Source: Trigonopsis variabilis
Taxonomy: Eukaryota; Ascomycota; Trigonopsidomycetes; Trigonopsidales; Trigonopsidaceae
Assembly (NCBI GenBank): GCA_003707065.3
Contig: PPXM03000008.1
Span: 1-64,000 of the forward strand
DNA length: 64,000 nt
Reading direction: 5' to 3'
Shown: in pieces, positions 43,442 to 54,201 of the stretch
Layout: each line of letters starts with the position of its first letter
How positions within the stretch are numbered: position 1 is the first letter of the stretch
The notes under the pieces: generated by a model
The model's input: only the letters and a program-made list of their open reading frames with translations
Databases searched by the model: none
Told to the model about the DNA's origin: nothing
Made by a program: the position numbers and the translations under genes

Positions 43442-44314
43442 GAGGTCAACTGCCCAGCTCTCTGACGATAATTGACTGACGACGGAACTGGATACTACGC
43501 TGTCACTCTAGAACCTGGCAACCGCGAACAACTATCTCGGTAAAGAGAAGCTGATTCACTCATGAAATTATCTTATATTCAATAGATCTGAGGGAAAAAC
43601 ATCAAAAGTCAAGAACTTTGAACGCGATAGTCTGTTGTTTTATAAAAAGAGATGACCCTGTATGCTGCTTGCTTGCTGATGGATTTCCTATTTGAATCTA
43701 TTTGAAACTTTGCCATGCTGCGATAAATACAGTACTGCTTCTTAATCATCTTGAGCCTTTGTGCGAATGAGATTATCAGATTCCAAGGCACCATCAGTGG
43801 CGGTCTCTGATATGTAGAAGAAAAGCAGCAATAATATGTCGATATGCGAGATATCCAAACGCTGAAATGACAATCCAAGGTGATTTCCATGAATCTCCTG
43901 ATTGTAGTTTATTAGGACTCATCTCCCTTTTATGCTTCGGGAGAAACTTACTACTGTAAACTCGAGTTGCAATAAGCTGCTCTTTAAGGAAAAGTATGAA
44001 AAAGGGCTGCGCTTGAGAATTATTTTGCGCATATAAGGTAGCAAGCTGTTATAGTTTATACATGTATGGTGCACGGGATGCGACAGAGAGGTCGCAGTCG
44101 GTCCACACAATTCCACCTGCGAGTCTACGTAGTACACGTCAATTGAAAGTCAAAGCCAAAGCCGTTCTAAAGCTACATTCTGAGGTGTCTCTGCATCCAA
44201 AGCCTCTAGACAATAGCTCAATTGTAGAAGGAAACGTTCGCCGCTGAATAAAAAGCAAGTTGGAGCAGCGCGTCTTAATAGACTTTGAGTATGCATTCTC
44301 ACTTCCATGTACTA
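43442..44314. other. intergenic between HEL2 and the second SWIB gene
   Basis: 0.87 kb with the HEL2 promoter and the 3' flank of the SWIB gene. A 61-residue plus-strand frame at 44062-44247 is basic and uninterrupted, but has no recognisable relatives; I do not call it. Confidence 0.4.
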
Positions 44315-44807
44315 TTATGACTTGTTGAGATATTTGCTGACGCCCGATAAGACTTCTCCAAAAGACAAGTATGGCTTTCCATAGATCTTCTCCAGAGTAG
44401 CATCAGTCGCAACGAGGCGGGCGCGGTCTTTCTCCTGTTTCAAGCCATTCTCTTTGATATATTCCCATATCTTCTTGACGACCTGGCCTCGAGTAGCCTA
44501 TAAATTAGAGGCGATTCTTTCGTATTTTGTTTCCTACCTTGGTCCCAACCAATGCCGCCAAAGGCTCCGAAATCTCGTACTCAGTAAACACTGCCAAATT
44601 AGGATGGGCTTCTTTGAAAGCCTGTTTTTCCTCCGGAGTGCGCTTAGTTCTCTTTCGTTTCTTAGGTGTCTCGGTTTTTGGGCTAGCGCTCTTTCTGGCA
44701 GCCCAAGTGGCGCTGGCCACTGAGAAAGATCGAGCAGTTGGAAAATATAACGGACCAGCTCGGGCCGAGAGGAACGGCATTCTTGAGAAGGAACGGATAA
44801 AAGACAT
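44315..44807 (-). CDS. SWIB/MDM2-domain protein, probably mitochondrial
   Basis: Exons 44538-44807 and 44315-44497 (40-nt intron, GTAGGA/TATAG) give 150 residues from the second ATG; the frame is also open to an ATG at 44843. The N-terminus MSFIRSFSRMPFLSARAGPL is rich in Arg, Ser and Phe with no acids, like a mitochondrial presequence. A Lys-rich linker (PKKRKRTKRTPEEK) follows, then one SWIB domain: VFTEYEISEPLAALVGTKATRGQVVKKIWEYIKENGLK, ARLVATDATLEKIYGK and SFGEVLSGVSKYL. There is no DEK_C domain, unlike the SWIB gene at 36.3-37.1 kb. Mitochondrial SWIB proteins are known in fungi and plants; the nucleoid or transcription role is inferred. Confidence 0.85.
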
Positions 44808-45374
44808 GGTTAAGTATTCACAAGAAATTGTCTCGAATGTCACTTGATACTACTTGAGCAGGTTGCTAGCCTCCTTTTGTTTACGTGACGTTATCCCAAT
44901 CTAGGCAGCAACGACACATGAATGCGCTACCCATATTACGTAGTGTCACAACACACAATCAACTTTTACGACCAGTTCAGGATGCATAATTGGTAAAAAC
45001 AAAAAGCGGAGAAAACATCCAGACTCGAATAAATAGAATCATTATTGCACTCAGGCTTGCCCAAATCCTTAACTGGATCAAATTATTTTTACTTCATTCA
45101 CCTTATAGTTCCTATAAAACTCCCCCTCTAGGAACATCATCAATCAGTTGCTCCGTGTATCAACTGACTTCTCATTATCCTATTTTGAAGATGGTATAGA
45201 GAATACCCATTATTTCGAAATAGATGCCAAATAGAAAAGAATGCTTACATAGTAGATCGTAAGGTATTTAACTGTCTTGATCTCGAACAGAATCACTTTA
45301 TGTGACTGCCGCACGTGACTTCACCCTGACAACGACGCACAAGACTTGGGCCACCAAGCAAGTTGACAACCCTA
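44808..45374. other. divergent intergenic region SWIB/eL39
   Basis: Promoters of the SWIB gene (-) and eL39 (+). Apart from the HomolD/E-box pair at 45301-45319, nothing else recognised. Confidence 0.5.
45301..45319 (-). promoter_or_regulatory. HomolD box (TGTGACTG) plus CACGTGAC of the eL39 promoter
   Basis: TGTGACTG at 45301-45308 is the exact reverse complement of the HomolD box CAGTCACA. CACGTGAC follows at 45312-45319, 55 nt before the eL39 ATG. The eS21 promoter has the same two elements at the same close spacing in the opposite orientation (7364-7380). HomolD is known to drive ribosomal protein genes in fission yeast and other ascomycetes. Confidence 0.6.
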
Positions 45375-45567
45375 ATGCCATCTCACAAGAGCTTCCGAAC
45401 TAAGGTCAAGCTTGCTAAAGCTGCTCGACAAAACCGACCTATTCCTCACTGGATCCGTCTCCGCACTGGAAACACCATCCAGTAAGATTTTCTCGAGGTG
45501 TTAAAAGCTAACATCCAGGTATAACGCTAAGCGAAGACACTGGCGACGAACCAAGCTCAACATCTAA
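45375..45567 (+). CDS. RPL39: large ribosomal subunit protein eL39
   Basis: Exons 45375-45481 and 45519-45567, with a 37-nt intron (GTAAGA donor, GCTAAC branch, CAG acceptor), encode exactly 51 residues, the universal eL39 length. [34 protein letters not shown] and [15 protein letters not shown] match the family over the whole chain. The protein lies at the end of the 60S exit tunnel. Both exons are too short for routine frame searches. The upstream E-box/HomolD pair is shared with the other ribosomal protein gene of the window. Confidence 0.96.
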
Positions 45568-46167
45568 TTTGTCTACGAATCTATATACTGTTGGAAAGTT
45601 GTTGACATTGGGTTTTCAATGGTCAAAGGATAAAATGTTGAGTGTACGAAGTCAAAATGTATTTTTGCTGTCTGAGTGTTTAAAATATCCCCGTATTTGA
45701 AAGGTGCTAAGATAGTACTACCGTCCGTTTAATATGGCTCTTGATTAATCTCGTGCATCGTCGCCTTACTTTTTCGTTATCTAATGCTAGTGTTTTTCTC
45801 AACATACATGAAAAACCGGCTAGCGTGATTTACAATATAGATATTTGTTTATCTATTGCCTGCATGTTCCAAATATCTGAGTACAAGTCCAAAATTTCGC
45901 TCGTGCAAAACCCTGAAATCAAGACCAGCAAGATTTGGTTGAGCTGGTACAAACCTTGGTCAACGTCAACCGATCAGTCGGCACCTTACACCTTCCTTAC
46001 GTAGATCTATAACTAAATTCGTAACTACCGATGCCCTACTGTTCCTTTTATTTGTTTTTGTAGGAGTTTGGCTGGGTGTCGCCCTCGCTGATAGCGGTCG
46101 CTACACGGGAGAAGGGCATAGAAGAAGACTTGCCCACTTCACTGGTCTCATCGGTCACAACCACAAA
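45568..46167. other. intergenic and CCT2 leader
   Basis: 3' flank of eL39 and promoter/5' UTR of CCT2. An uninterrupted frame at 45741-46004 has no resemblance to any family I know. Confidence 0.45.
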
Positions 46168-47811
46168 ATGGTAAGCAAATCCCAAGATGGTTTCTAATGA
46201 TAGTCTGTGAATATATTTGGAGACCAAGTTACTGAGGAGAGAGGTGAAAATGCCCGTAAGTGATGACGAACGATAACTATTAACCGTCTAGGGTTGTCTG
46301 CATTTGTTGGAGCGATTGCTGTCGGTGATATGGTCAAGTCGACATTAGGACCTAAAGGAATGGATAAGCTATTACAATCAGCAAGCAGGGGAGACGTTCT
46401 AGTGACCAATGATGGAGCTACAATCTTGAAATCGATTGCGTTAGACAATGCTGCCGCGAAGGTGTTAGTCAATATCTCTAAAGTCCAAGATGATGAAGTA
46501 GGAGATGGCACTACTAGCGTGACTGTTCTGGCCGCTGAGCTATTGAGAGAGGCGGAAAAGTTAGTGGATCAGAAAATTCATCCTCAGACGATTATTGAAG
46601 GATATAGGAAGGCGTCCAGTGCTGCTTTGAAAGCTTTGGAGAAAGTGGCTGCCGACAATGGAAAAAATCCTCAAGCCTTTCGTGAAGATCTATTAAATAT
46701 TGCCAAAACGACGTTATCTTCGAAGATTCTGAGCCAAGATCGTGATTACTTTGCCAACTTAGCTGTTGACGCTGTCCTACGCCTTAACGGGTCCACTGAT
46801 CTCGATCATATTCAAATCATTAAGAAAGTTGGTGGCCGATTAACGGATTCTTATCTAGATGAAGGGTTCATTTTGAATAAGCGCTTTGGAGTGAACCAGC
46901 CGAAAGTAGTCCATAATGCTAATATTCTTATCGCAAACACCCCCATGGACACTGATAAAGTCAAAATTTTTGGCGCTAAGTTCAAGGTTGATTCTACTCA
47001 AAAATTAGCCGAGCTCGAGCGTGCCGAAAAGGATAAGATGAGAGCCAAAGTCGACAAGATTAAAACATTTGGTATTAATGTCTTTGTTAATCGGCAACTC
47101 ATTTACAACTGGCCTGAACAGCTGTTCACTGAGTCTGGCATCAACTCGATCGAACATGCTGATTTCGATGGAGTCGAACGTCTCGCCTTGGTTACAGGAG
47201 GTGAAATCGCTTCCACCTTTGATCATCCTGATCAAGTTAAACTTGGGCACTGCGATAGAATTGAAGAGATACTCGTTGGTGAAGACACTATGCTTAAATT
47301 TACTGGGGTGGCAGCTGGCGAAGCTTGCACAATCGTCTTGCGAGGGTCTACAGAAACCGTGATTGATGAAGCTGAGAGAGCGCTTCATGATGCATTGTCA
47401 GTCTTATCACAGACTGTGGTCGAGACGCGAACTGTTCTCGGAGGTGGATGTTCGGAAATGATCATGTCCAAAGCGGTCGATAACGCTGCGCAGAATGAAA
47501 ACGGAAAGAGTCAGTTGGCAGTGGAAAGCTTTGGTCGAGCTTTGAGACAGCTTCCTACTATTCTCGCTGATAATGCAGGTCTAGATTCATCCGATTTAGT
47601 ATCTAAACTCAGATTTGCTGTCTATAGTGGCATGAATACCTGTGGCCTGGACCTCGATAACGGACGTATTGCCGATATGAAGGAATTGGGTGTTGTCGAA
47701 TCATACAAACTGAAAAGGGCCGTTGTCTCATCTGCGTCGGAGGCTGCCGAATTGCTGCTCCGGGTCGACAATATCATCAGGGCCCGACCACGGACAGCAA
47801 ATCGAATGTAA
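46168..47811 (+). CDS. CCT2: T-complex chaperonin subunit beta (CCT2)
   Basis: Exons 46168-46170 (the ATG alone), 46204-46255 and 46292-47811 encode 524 residues. Splicing gives [31 protein letters not shown], which parallels yeast Cct2 ([23 protein letters not shown]) residue for residue, so the start-codon-only exon is well supported (33-nt intron GTAAGC/ATAG). Group II chaperonin motifs: [43 protein letters not shown] (ATPase), and a late [16 protein letters not shown] folds actin and tubulin in the cytosol. Length matches yeast (527). Confidence 0.95.
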
Positions 47812-48111
47812 GTTATGAAAAACTGCTAGCATGATTATCAGAGCGTAATTTTTGGTATCCAGGAATGCTTGGATATGTTAACAAGTTATCCCCAATAGCC
47901 CGTAATTCTGTTGCAAAGTATTCAATGTGCCCTGCATTACGCGGACAATTTGATTGCAAGAGATACGATACACGTTGCAACAGGACATCAGTCTGTCGAA
48001 GGCCAAAGAAAAATCGAAATAAACTTCTTTAAACAGTTAATGATTTTAAAAGGACACTCATTTTAGAAAGGACCTAGGATTATTCTTGATTCCAGTGGTT
48101 CAAAGGGGAAG
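47812..48111. other. intergenic before IRE1
   Basis: 0.3 kb between CCT2 and IRE1, both on the plus strand. The IRE1 frame is open back to a stop at 48064-48066, which is part of TTTTAG, a possible intron acceptor; no convincing upstream signal-peptide exon was found. Confidence 0.4.
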
Positions 48112-51101
48112 ATGTGGAGCAGAGAACGCAAGAAAGATATGGGAGAGTCTATATGGGAGAAGGTCGGGAAAAACAGGGGAAATGAAATGATGACGAGAAC
48201 CAGAGACGGCTACGAATCTGGAGATGTCAATGGTGACAATGGGTCACAGGAACGATTGGCAGGAATGGAACTAGAACCCTTTGTATTGATCAGTAGGTTC
48301 GATGGGGGTCTGGAAGCGCGAGACAGGTACAATGGGCGATTAATATGGCAGATTGAAGGAGATAAGAACGTTGTCAGTTCCAATATGAGCGGTAGGAAGT
48401 CTAATGGCGACGACACAGTCTGGATTGTCGAACCTAAAGGAGAAGGCGGCTTATACTATTTTTCAGCAGATCAAGGGTTACGACGGCTACCGTTAAGCAT
48501 AAAAAAACTGGTGATGGAATCACCCTTTTTTGGCACGGGCGATGATCTTAGAGTTTACACTGGAAGTCGAGAATCCGTGATTTATATGATAGATGCCAGC
48601 AATGGAGATATCCTCAAGACCTACGACAACTTTGGACAAGATCATGATACTGACGAAGAGCACAGTAATGAGGAGCTTATTTTGATTGGCAAGACAGGTA
48701 AGTTTGACGAGGATAAGCGACCAGAGCTAATGATCAAGAGTACCATCTTACTATTCACTCGAAGGCCAATACCGTTTGGAACGTTACATACAGCATATGG
48801 AATCCAAATAACTTAGAAAGGTCCTTATACGATAGTTATGCACATCCGCCGGATGATGTCTATATATCTCCGGGATCGAAATCTTCTCTGGTAGCCTACG
48901 ACAGGAATCTCAATGGTCAATGGATCTCGTCAATTGGTTCTCTAGCTGTTGAAATATTCGATGTTTTCTCGTCTGCTTCAGCTCAAGCCTCTTGGGCGTC
49001 TCATATGAGCTGGGAGCCTTTAACACTATTGCCCCAACCTACACCTCTAATACCTAATCAAGACCATGACCTAACTTATATCGAACAAACTGATGATGGA
49101 TCCTGGTACGCTCTTTCCCAGGATTCGTATCCTCTCTTTGTCTTGTTCTCTCCCAAATCCAACTGGTCATCCAACTCAAAATCTGACATCTTAGGAGTCC
49201 ATAAATTATCCGAAATCGAAGATTCTTATCTTTATTCCGAGCTCTTACCTTCTCCCGATCCTTCTTTTCCTTCACTTTCTCCTCCTAATCCTCTTCCAGC
49301 GATAGAAAGTGGTCCCTCTACTGCCTACACTCTCACGGTTTCCTCATATGCACTCTCGGCGGTCATTCTGGCTCTTCTCACCTTACTTGGTCTTTACATG
49401 ATCAGTCGATTTAGGCCATCAGCAGTTAGCAACACTGTGATAGATTCGGCCATTAATATACCTGACCCCGAAACAGAGAAAGAAAATACAGTTGATGCTG
49501 ATGCTGATGCTGATGCAGTCACTGCACCGACACACAATGAAGTCAAAGTTATGTTTGACGAAACGGTTGATGGACCTGAAAAGAAAAAGACAAAGCCTAG
49601 GAAAAGAGGATCGAGAGGGGGACGACGGAGAAATAAAAATAAAGTTAATGGTGATCTGGATTCCAAGGATGATGCTACTCAAATTGAGACCACAGCTACA
49701 CAACCTGATGGCAGACCAGATGATGATGTTGCCCTCATGTCTTCTGTCGACGACCTTGATAAGTTGGAAAACACGTCACTCAAAGTCTCTCAGGATGTAC
49801 TTGGCTACGGGAGTCATGGAACCGTTGTCTACAAAGGGACGTGGGAAGGCAGGGATGTTGCTGTTAAGAGGGTCTTGGTTGATTTTTATGACGTTGCTCA
49901 GCAAGAGGTTAGACTTTTACAAGAAAGTGATTATCATACCAACGTGGTTAGATACTTCTGCATGCAACGGTCTAAGCGCTTTCTTTACATCGCTCTTGAA
50001 CTTTGTCCCGGGACTCTATTGGATATCGTCGAAAAACCAACACTATACACTGATCTTTTGAATCCCAACATTGAACCTTCAGTCTTACTGCGGCAGATTG
50101 CAGCAGGAGTGCGACATCTGCATCACTTACAAATCGTCCATAGAGACCTCAAACCACAGAATATCTTAGTTGCTAGACCTCTTCCTAAACCTGGCGCTCA
50201 AGCGGCCGTTAATAGTTTGCCTCCGAGGCTGCTTATCTCGGATTTTGGACTCTGCAAGATGCTAGATGACGGGCAGTCTAGTTTTAGGGCAACTACAGCT
50301 CATGCGGCCGGCACTGCAGGCTGGCGAGCCCCCGAGCTGTTACAGGAGGAGTCGGCACTCGGATTCCAGTCTAATACTAGCAATGGCAGTTCAGAGTTCT
50401 CAGGAACGACTGCCCCTGATGTCCCGGCGTTGTCACGACGTGCGACCCGTGCAATTGATATCTTCTCCCTAGGCTGTGTGTTTTTCTATATCTTGTCTCA
50501 AGGTCGTCATCCTTTTGGAGATAAGTATTCTCGAGAAGTCAATATCATAAAGAATGAATACGATCTTACAGCTTTGAAGGAATGTATGGGCTTTGGATAT
50601 GTCGAGGCGCGAGATTTGATTGAGCGCATGATTGCGCATGACCCTGCGCGGCGGCCCAATGCCTATCAAGTTCTTCGGCATCCTTACTTTTGGTCGGCTC
50701 AGAAACGATTGGATTTCTTATTGGAAGTTAGTGATAGATTTGAAGTCGAACCTCGGGATCCTCCCTCAGAGTTACTGCAAAGACTGGAAACTATGGGTTT
50801 AGAAGTCGTTGGTGGAGATTGGCATCAACATATAGACCAATGTGTGCTCGAAAATTTGGGCAAATACCGAAAATATAGTGGCGATAAAGTTCTCGATTTA
50901 CTTCGGGCTATGAGGAACAAAAAGCATCACTATCAGGATCTCCCAAAGGACGTGCAGCAAATTTTGGGCCCTCTACCTGAAGGATATCTGAGCTATTTTA
51001 TGCTCAGATTCCCGAAGCTTCTTCTTCATACTTATTACGTCGTGGCGGCATACCTTCCTAATGATCCCTCCTTCAAGACTTTCATGACTGTTGACGATTA
51101 A
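48112..51101 (+). CDS. IRE1: unfolded-protein-response sensor kinase/endoribonuclease IRE1
   Basis: Exons 48112-48697 and 48739-51101 (41-nt intron, GTAAGT/CAAG) give 982 residues. The luminal beta-propeller-like part has FVLISRFDGGLEARDRYNGRLIWQ and, across the splice, GKTEYHLTIHSKANTVWNVTYSIWN. One membrane helix lies at about 396-418 (SSYALSAVILALLTLLGLYMI), then an acidic/basic linker with an (Asp-Ala) repeat. The kinase (about 548-830) shows GYGSHGTVVYKG, VAVKRV, HRDLKPQNIL, DFGLCK and GTAGWRAPELL. The C-terminal KEN RNase (about 835-965) has LLRAMRNKKHHYQDLP with the catalytic Arg/Asn/His cluster. IRE1 splices a HAC1/XBP1-type mRNA or degrades ER mRNAs. Oddity: the N-terminus is charged and shows no signal peptide. 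Confidence 0.94.
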
Positions 51102-51710
51102 TTTTGGATATGTTTGCCTTCGTGTGTACCTATGTTCGTAGAGTTTACCTGTCTTTACTATGTTTGAACTTGTTAATTGGCATGCCCATGTGTCTATTGC
51201 AGCGATACTGTAATCGAGCCTATATCTGATGCGACGGCTACCTTGTCTCAACCTGTCTACGCCGTGGATATTCATATCTTCTCTACTAAGAAAGAAAATT
51301 AGATTAATTCTGGAAATATCCAACTGGTCACCCAAACAGGCCCGAGTAGCATCATGTTTAAATACTTGGTCCTAAATGAAGAGGATCCCTGTAGCAGTTA
51401 TAGTTGAACACGTAACGCGCTAGGAGTCATGTCGTGTACAGGTAAGGAAGAGTAAAAAGTCAAGCCCGAATAGAAGAACGTGGCAAAGGATAGTGAGAGG
51501 AAGAGGTAAGTGCGGCCAAAGGATCAACATCAAAAGGGCGAGTACGGCTCAAAAATGGACTGTTAAGGAAACTCATAGTCATACGGCTGGCGCTGGTGAA
51601 TCTACGGCACGAACGGATATAAGCATTAAAGAAACCACCAAAGTAAATATACACGATTCCACCGGCCCGAGCAATGTAAACGAATGACGCAAATAAGAGA
51701 GGTAGAATGT
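51102..51710. other. convergent 3' flanks of IRE1 and the SUR7-family gene
   Basis: 0.6 kb; short frames only, nothing recognised. Confidence 0.5.
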
Positions 51711-52520
51711 TTAGTAATGGTCTTTCCAGTGGAGCTCTGCAGCACGAGTAGGAGCAGGAGCCGCATAATATTTCTTTGTAGTCCCGCAGCAAGTAGCAAA
51801 GGACCATAGGAAAGTCAAGATTAATGAGCAAAGAGTGGCCGCCCAAGTAAGGCCAAAGGCAATTGCATTAATGGAGGCCGAGGCGCCATATTGGCCCAAG
51901 TAGTTTTCGATCTCGTGTTTGATAACCACGTAGACGGCCGTTTCGCAGCTGGATGCGATGGCCAATAATAGAAAAGTGACGAAAGCGAGGACTGAGTTGA
52001 AAATTGCAAAACCACGAGCACACATTGCAAAGAACCCAGAAAAAAACTGGATGATAGCACAAGCCAAACCAGCGAGGTAGCAGAAAAAGGCGCATTGAGT
52101 AGCTACTTTTACTGATTTCAAAGCATTCTCGAAATCCGTACCCAAGTCGATGTCTACCCCTGCGTCTTCAATGGCTGTCAGATCATTTTGAATAAGATCG
52201 ACAGGGTTGAAAGCGTAGAACCCGGTCACATTTCCACACGATGTGATATTTGCGGACCCAGAGTCGGTATAAGTACCCTGGCAATAGTTCCACAGGGCAG
52301 CATCATAAAATTCGGGAAAGCCATACTGTTCAGCTAGAGATGATATATCGACTCCGTCGATCGTGACATTTTTTAAATCTAACCGCAGGAAGTAGACATC
52401 GGTCAAGACTTTTTCATTACCAAAAGATCCAAAGATGGTCAACGCCGAAAACAAAATCGTCGCGCAAGTAAAGATTAATGGGATAAAGATGATATAGCAA
52501 GCGCGTCCACAGGAAAACAT
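51711..52520 (-). CDS. SUR7/PalI-family four-helix plasma membrane protein
   Basis: 269 residues, no intron. Four membrane helices: about 8-30 (YIIFIPLIFTCATILFSAL), about 145-170 (FFCYLAGLACAIIQFFSGFF), about 175-195 (IFNSVLAFVTFLLLAIASS) and about 222-248 (AFGLTWAATLCSLILTFLWSF). The first extracellular loop has the family motif around WNYCQG and a partner Cys (ITSC), plus NxT sites. Yeast members Sur7, Fmp45 and Pun1 mark eisosomes, while PalI/Rim9 acts in pH sensing; the sequence does not decide between these. Short tail with paired AP residues, ending HWKDHY. Confidence 0.85.
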   Translation of the reverse strand: MFSCGRACYIIFIPLIFTCATILFSALTIFGSFGNEKVLTDVYFLRLDLKNVTIDGVDISSLAEQYGFPEFYDAALWNYCQGTYTDSGSANITSCGNVTGFYAFNPVDLIQNDLTAIEDAGVDIDLGTDFENALKSVKVATQCAFFCYLAGLACAIIQFFSGFFAMCARGFAIFNSVLAFVTFLLLAIASSCETAVYVVIKHEIENYLGQYGASASINAIAFGLTWAATLCSLILTFLWSFATCCGTTKKYYAAPAPTRAAELHWKDHY

Positions 52521-53021
52521 ATTTGACCAACGAAAATAAGAACGAAGAAAGGAAAGGAAAATAGAAAGTCGCCGCGTCGGCTTGTCACAGATATAAAAGT
52601 CAGGTGGAACGCTTTAGGTTCGAGGATCTGCCTAGTAACGTCAATCTCGCGGCGAGCTATTTTTAGTTAACCCAGCCACACGCATAACCGAATTGGGCAT
52701 GAGCCAAGTCCAGCCTCAAGAGGGGGGTCGACCCCTGATTCCTTTGGTCCACCAAAATGGGAATGACGTCGAAACTAACATTGTATTTCTGGATTTTATT
52801 ATATATGTATATATTATTTTTGTAGATTTCCTCTTGACCTCTCTCTTTCTCTGCGAGCGTATGCCAGTAAATTCTTTCTCGGGAAATCCAAATAGGTGTA
52901 GAACCGGGAATGCAGAGCTGTCATCAGTCCAATACGATATATCTGTTTGCTATCCTGCTGACAGCAAACGTACATATACCAGCTTGAGGATTTGGTTGTT
53001 TCCTCCATTGGCATTCTGTCT
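52521..53021. other. intergenic upstream of the SUR7-family gene
   Basis: Promoter of the SUR7-family gene; T-rich around 52785-52830. Nothing else recognised. Confidence 0.5.
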
Positions 53022-53393
53022 ATGACGAGAGGCTCTACTGCGATTGATTGGGCCAAGTCTCTTTCACCCTCTTTCACCGAGGATACGAGGACACAACTTT
53101 TGCTTACAGTCCGAGAGATACAGTCAAACACAATTGCTATCTCAGGAGGGGCTAGACTAGAAAATCGCAAGAAAAGTAAACTACGTAGTACGATTCAGGA
53201 CATTGACATGCCAGCCGGAGCAGCATCATCTTCAATGGACGAGAGACTACAGGTAATTGTCCTCTTGATCTATTGCCGGTCTAGAGCATTTGAAGCGTCA
53301 TCCCTACCTAATCGTACGAAGGACTTTAGCTGGCGTTTGTGGCGAGCTAGTTGGTGGAATCCGAACGGTCGCATTAAGTATAACCTGGGGTAG
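53022..53393 (+). CDS. doubtful small protein with AreA/DUF1752-like motif
   Basis: A 123-residue frame from the ATG at 53022. The segment FEASSLPNRTKDFSWRLWRASWW resembles the short GATA_AreA/DUF1752 motif (RLENLSWRLW), found near the N-terminus of fungal regulators such as AreA-type, Mks1 and Reg1 proteins. A possible donor at 53253 would lead straight into a stop, so the frame is read through. A coding-looking stretch at 53722-53877 (SSEIKTEPGDLKELVDPSRQ... to TGA, after a CACAG) may be a later exon. Gene structure is unresolved and the call is weak. Confidence 0.3.
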   Translation: MTRGSTAIDWAKSLSPSFTEDTRTQLLLTVREIQSNTIAISGGARLENRKKSKLRSTIQDIDMPAGAASSSMDERLQVIVLLIYCRSRAFEASSLPNRTKDFSWRLWRASWWNPNGRIKYNLG

Positions 53394-54201
53394 ATCGTTT
53401 GGAGCCATTTTGTGCGTATGAGACTCTTAGCTTGAGGCCCAGCAGTATGAAGAGCCGATTGTTCTACTCCTTAGTAATCGATATAATAGTAATTATCAGC
53501 AACACTCCATGAGACCTAGATAGAGAAATTTTATCCTTAGTGCAGCAACTTCTTATCGGTCTTTTTCCTTGTAGTCCAATTCTAATTACTGACTGAGTAT
53601 ATCAGACCTGTACTGGCACCGTTCGCGAACTCCAACAATCTATCGTCATGTTTGCTTACAAAGTGTCCCGAAACTCTATATCTGGTTAAAATGAGCTGAT
53701 CACTTTCTCAATTTCTACACAGCAGCAGTGAAATCAAAACTGAACCTGGAGATCTGAAAGAGCTTGTTGATCCATCTCGTCAGCTCGAGCAAGCAAGAGA
53801 AGCGAAAGACAGCTTTTGCAAAGCATTTGAGCGTTACCTGCGAGTGAGCCGAGGGCTCGTACAGCTTAAACTCTGAGCGGAAGACTCACCTTAGCATAGA
53901 GATCCCAACTCTTTTCGCTTGCTAATTCTTTTACCTTCTCATCATGTATATGACAGTATGCGCAACTTATCCAAGGGTGGATAACTCTCGGTATTCGATG
54001 AGATGAAACACAAAGTACCTTCAACGGAGGCAATATGATGTTGGTTCATGCTGATTTAAAGAGGATGTGTAGTTATTCTATCCTATAAGTCAAGAATGAC
54101 AGCCTGTTAATAATCCTAATCGGTCGAGGTTTATTGCAGGCATGGTGGACCACATCTTCTCGTAACATTTTGCAACTGTTTCAACGTCCGACGTATCTCA
54201 A
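53394..54201. other. intergenic before MRM1
   Basis: 0.8 kb. It includes the possible terminal exon at 53722-53877 mentioned for the preceding doubtful gene, and the MRM1 promoter. Nothing else recognised. Confidence 0.4.

Noticed and set aside
44062-44247. 61-residue basic frame before the SWIB gene
   Set aside because: Coding-like composition but no relatives and no start context; left as intergenic.
49494-49518. GATGCT microsatellite in IRE1 (Asp-Ala repeat)
   Set aside because: A short in-frame repeat in a disordered linker; common and not informative alone.
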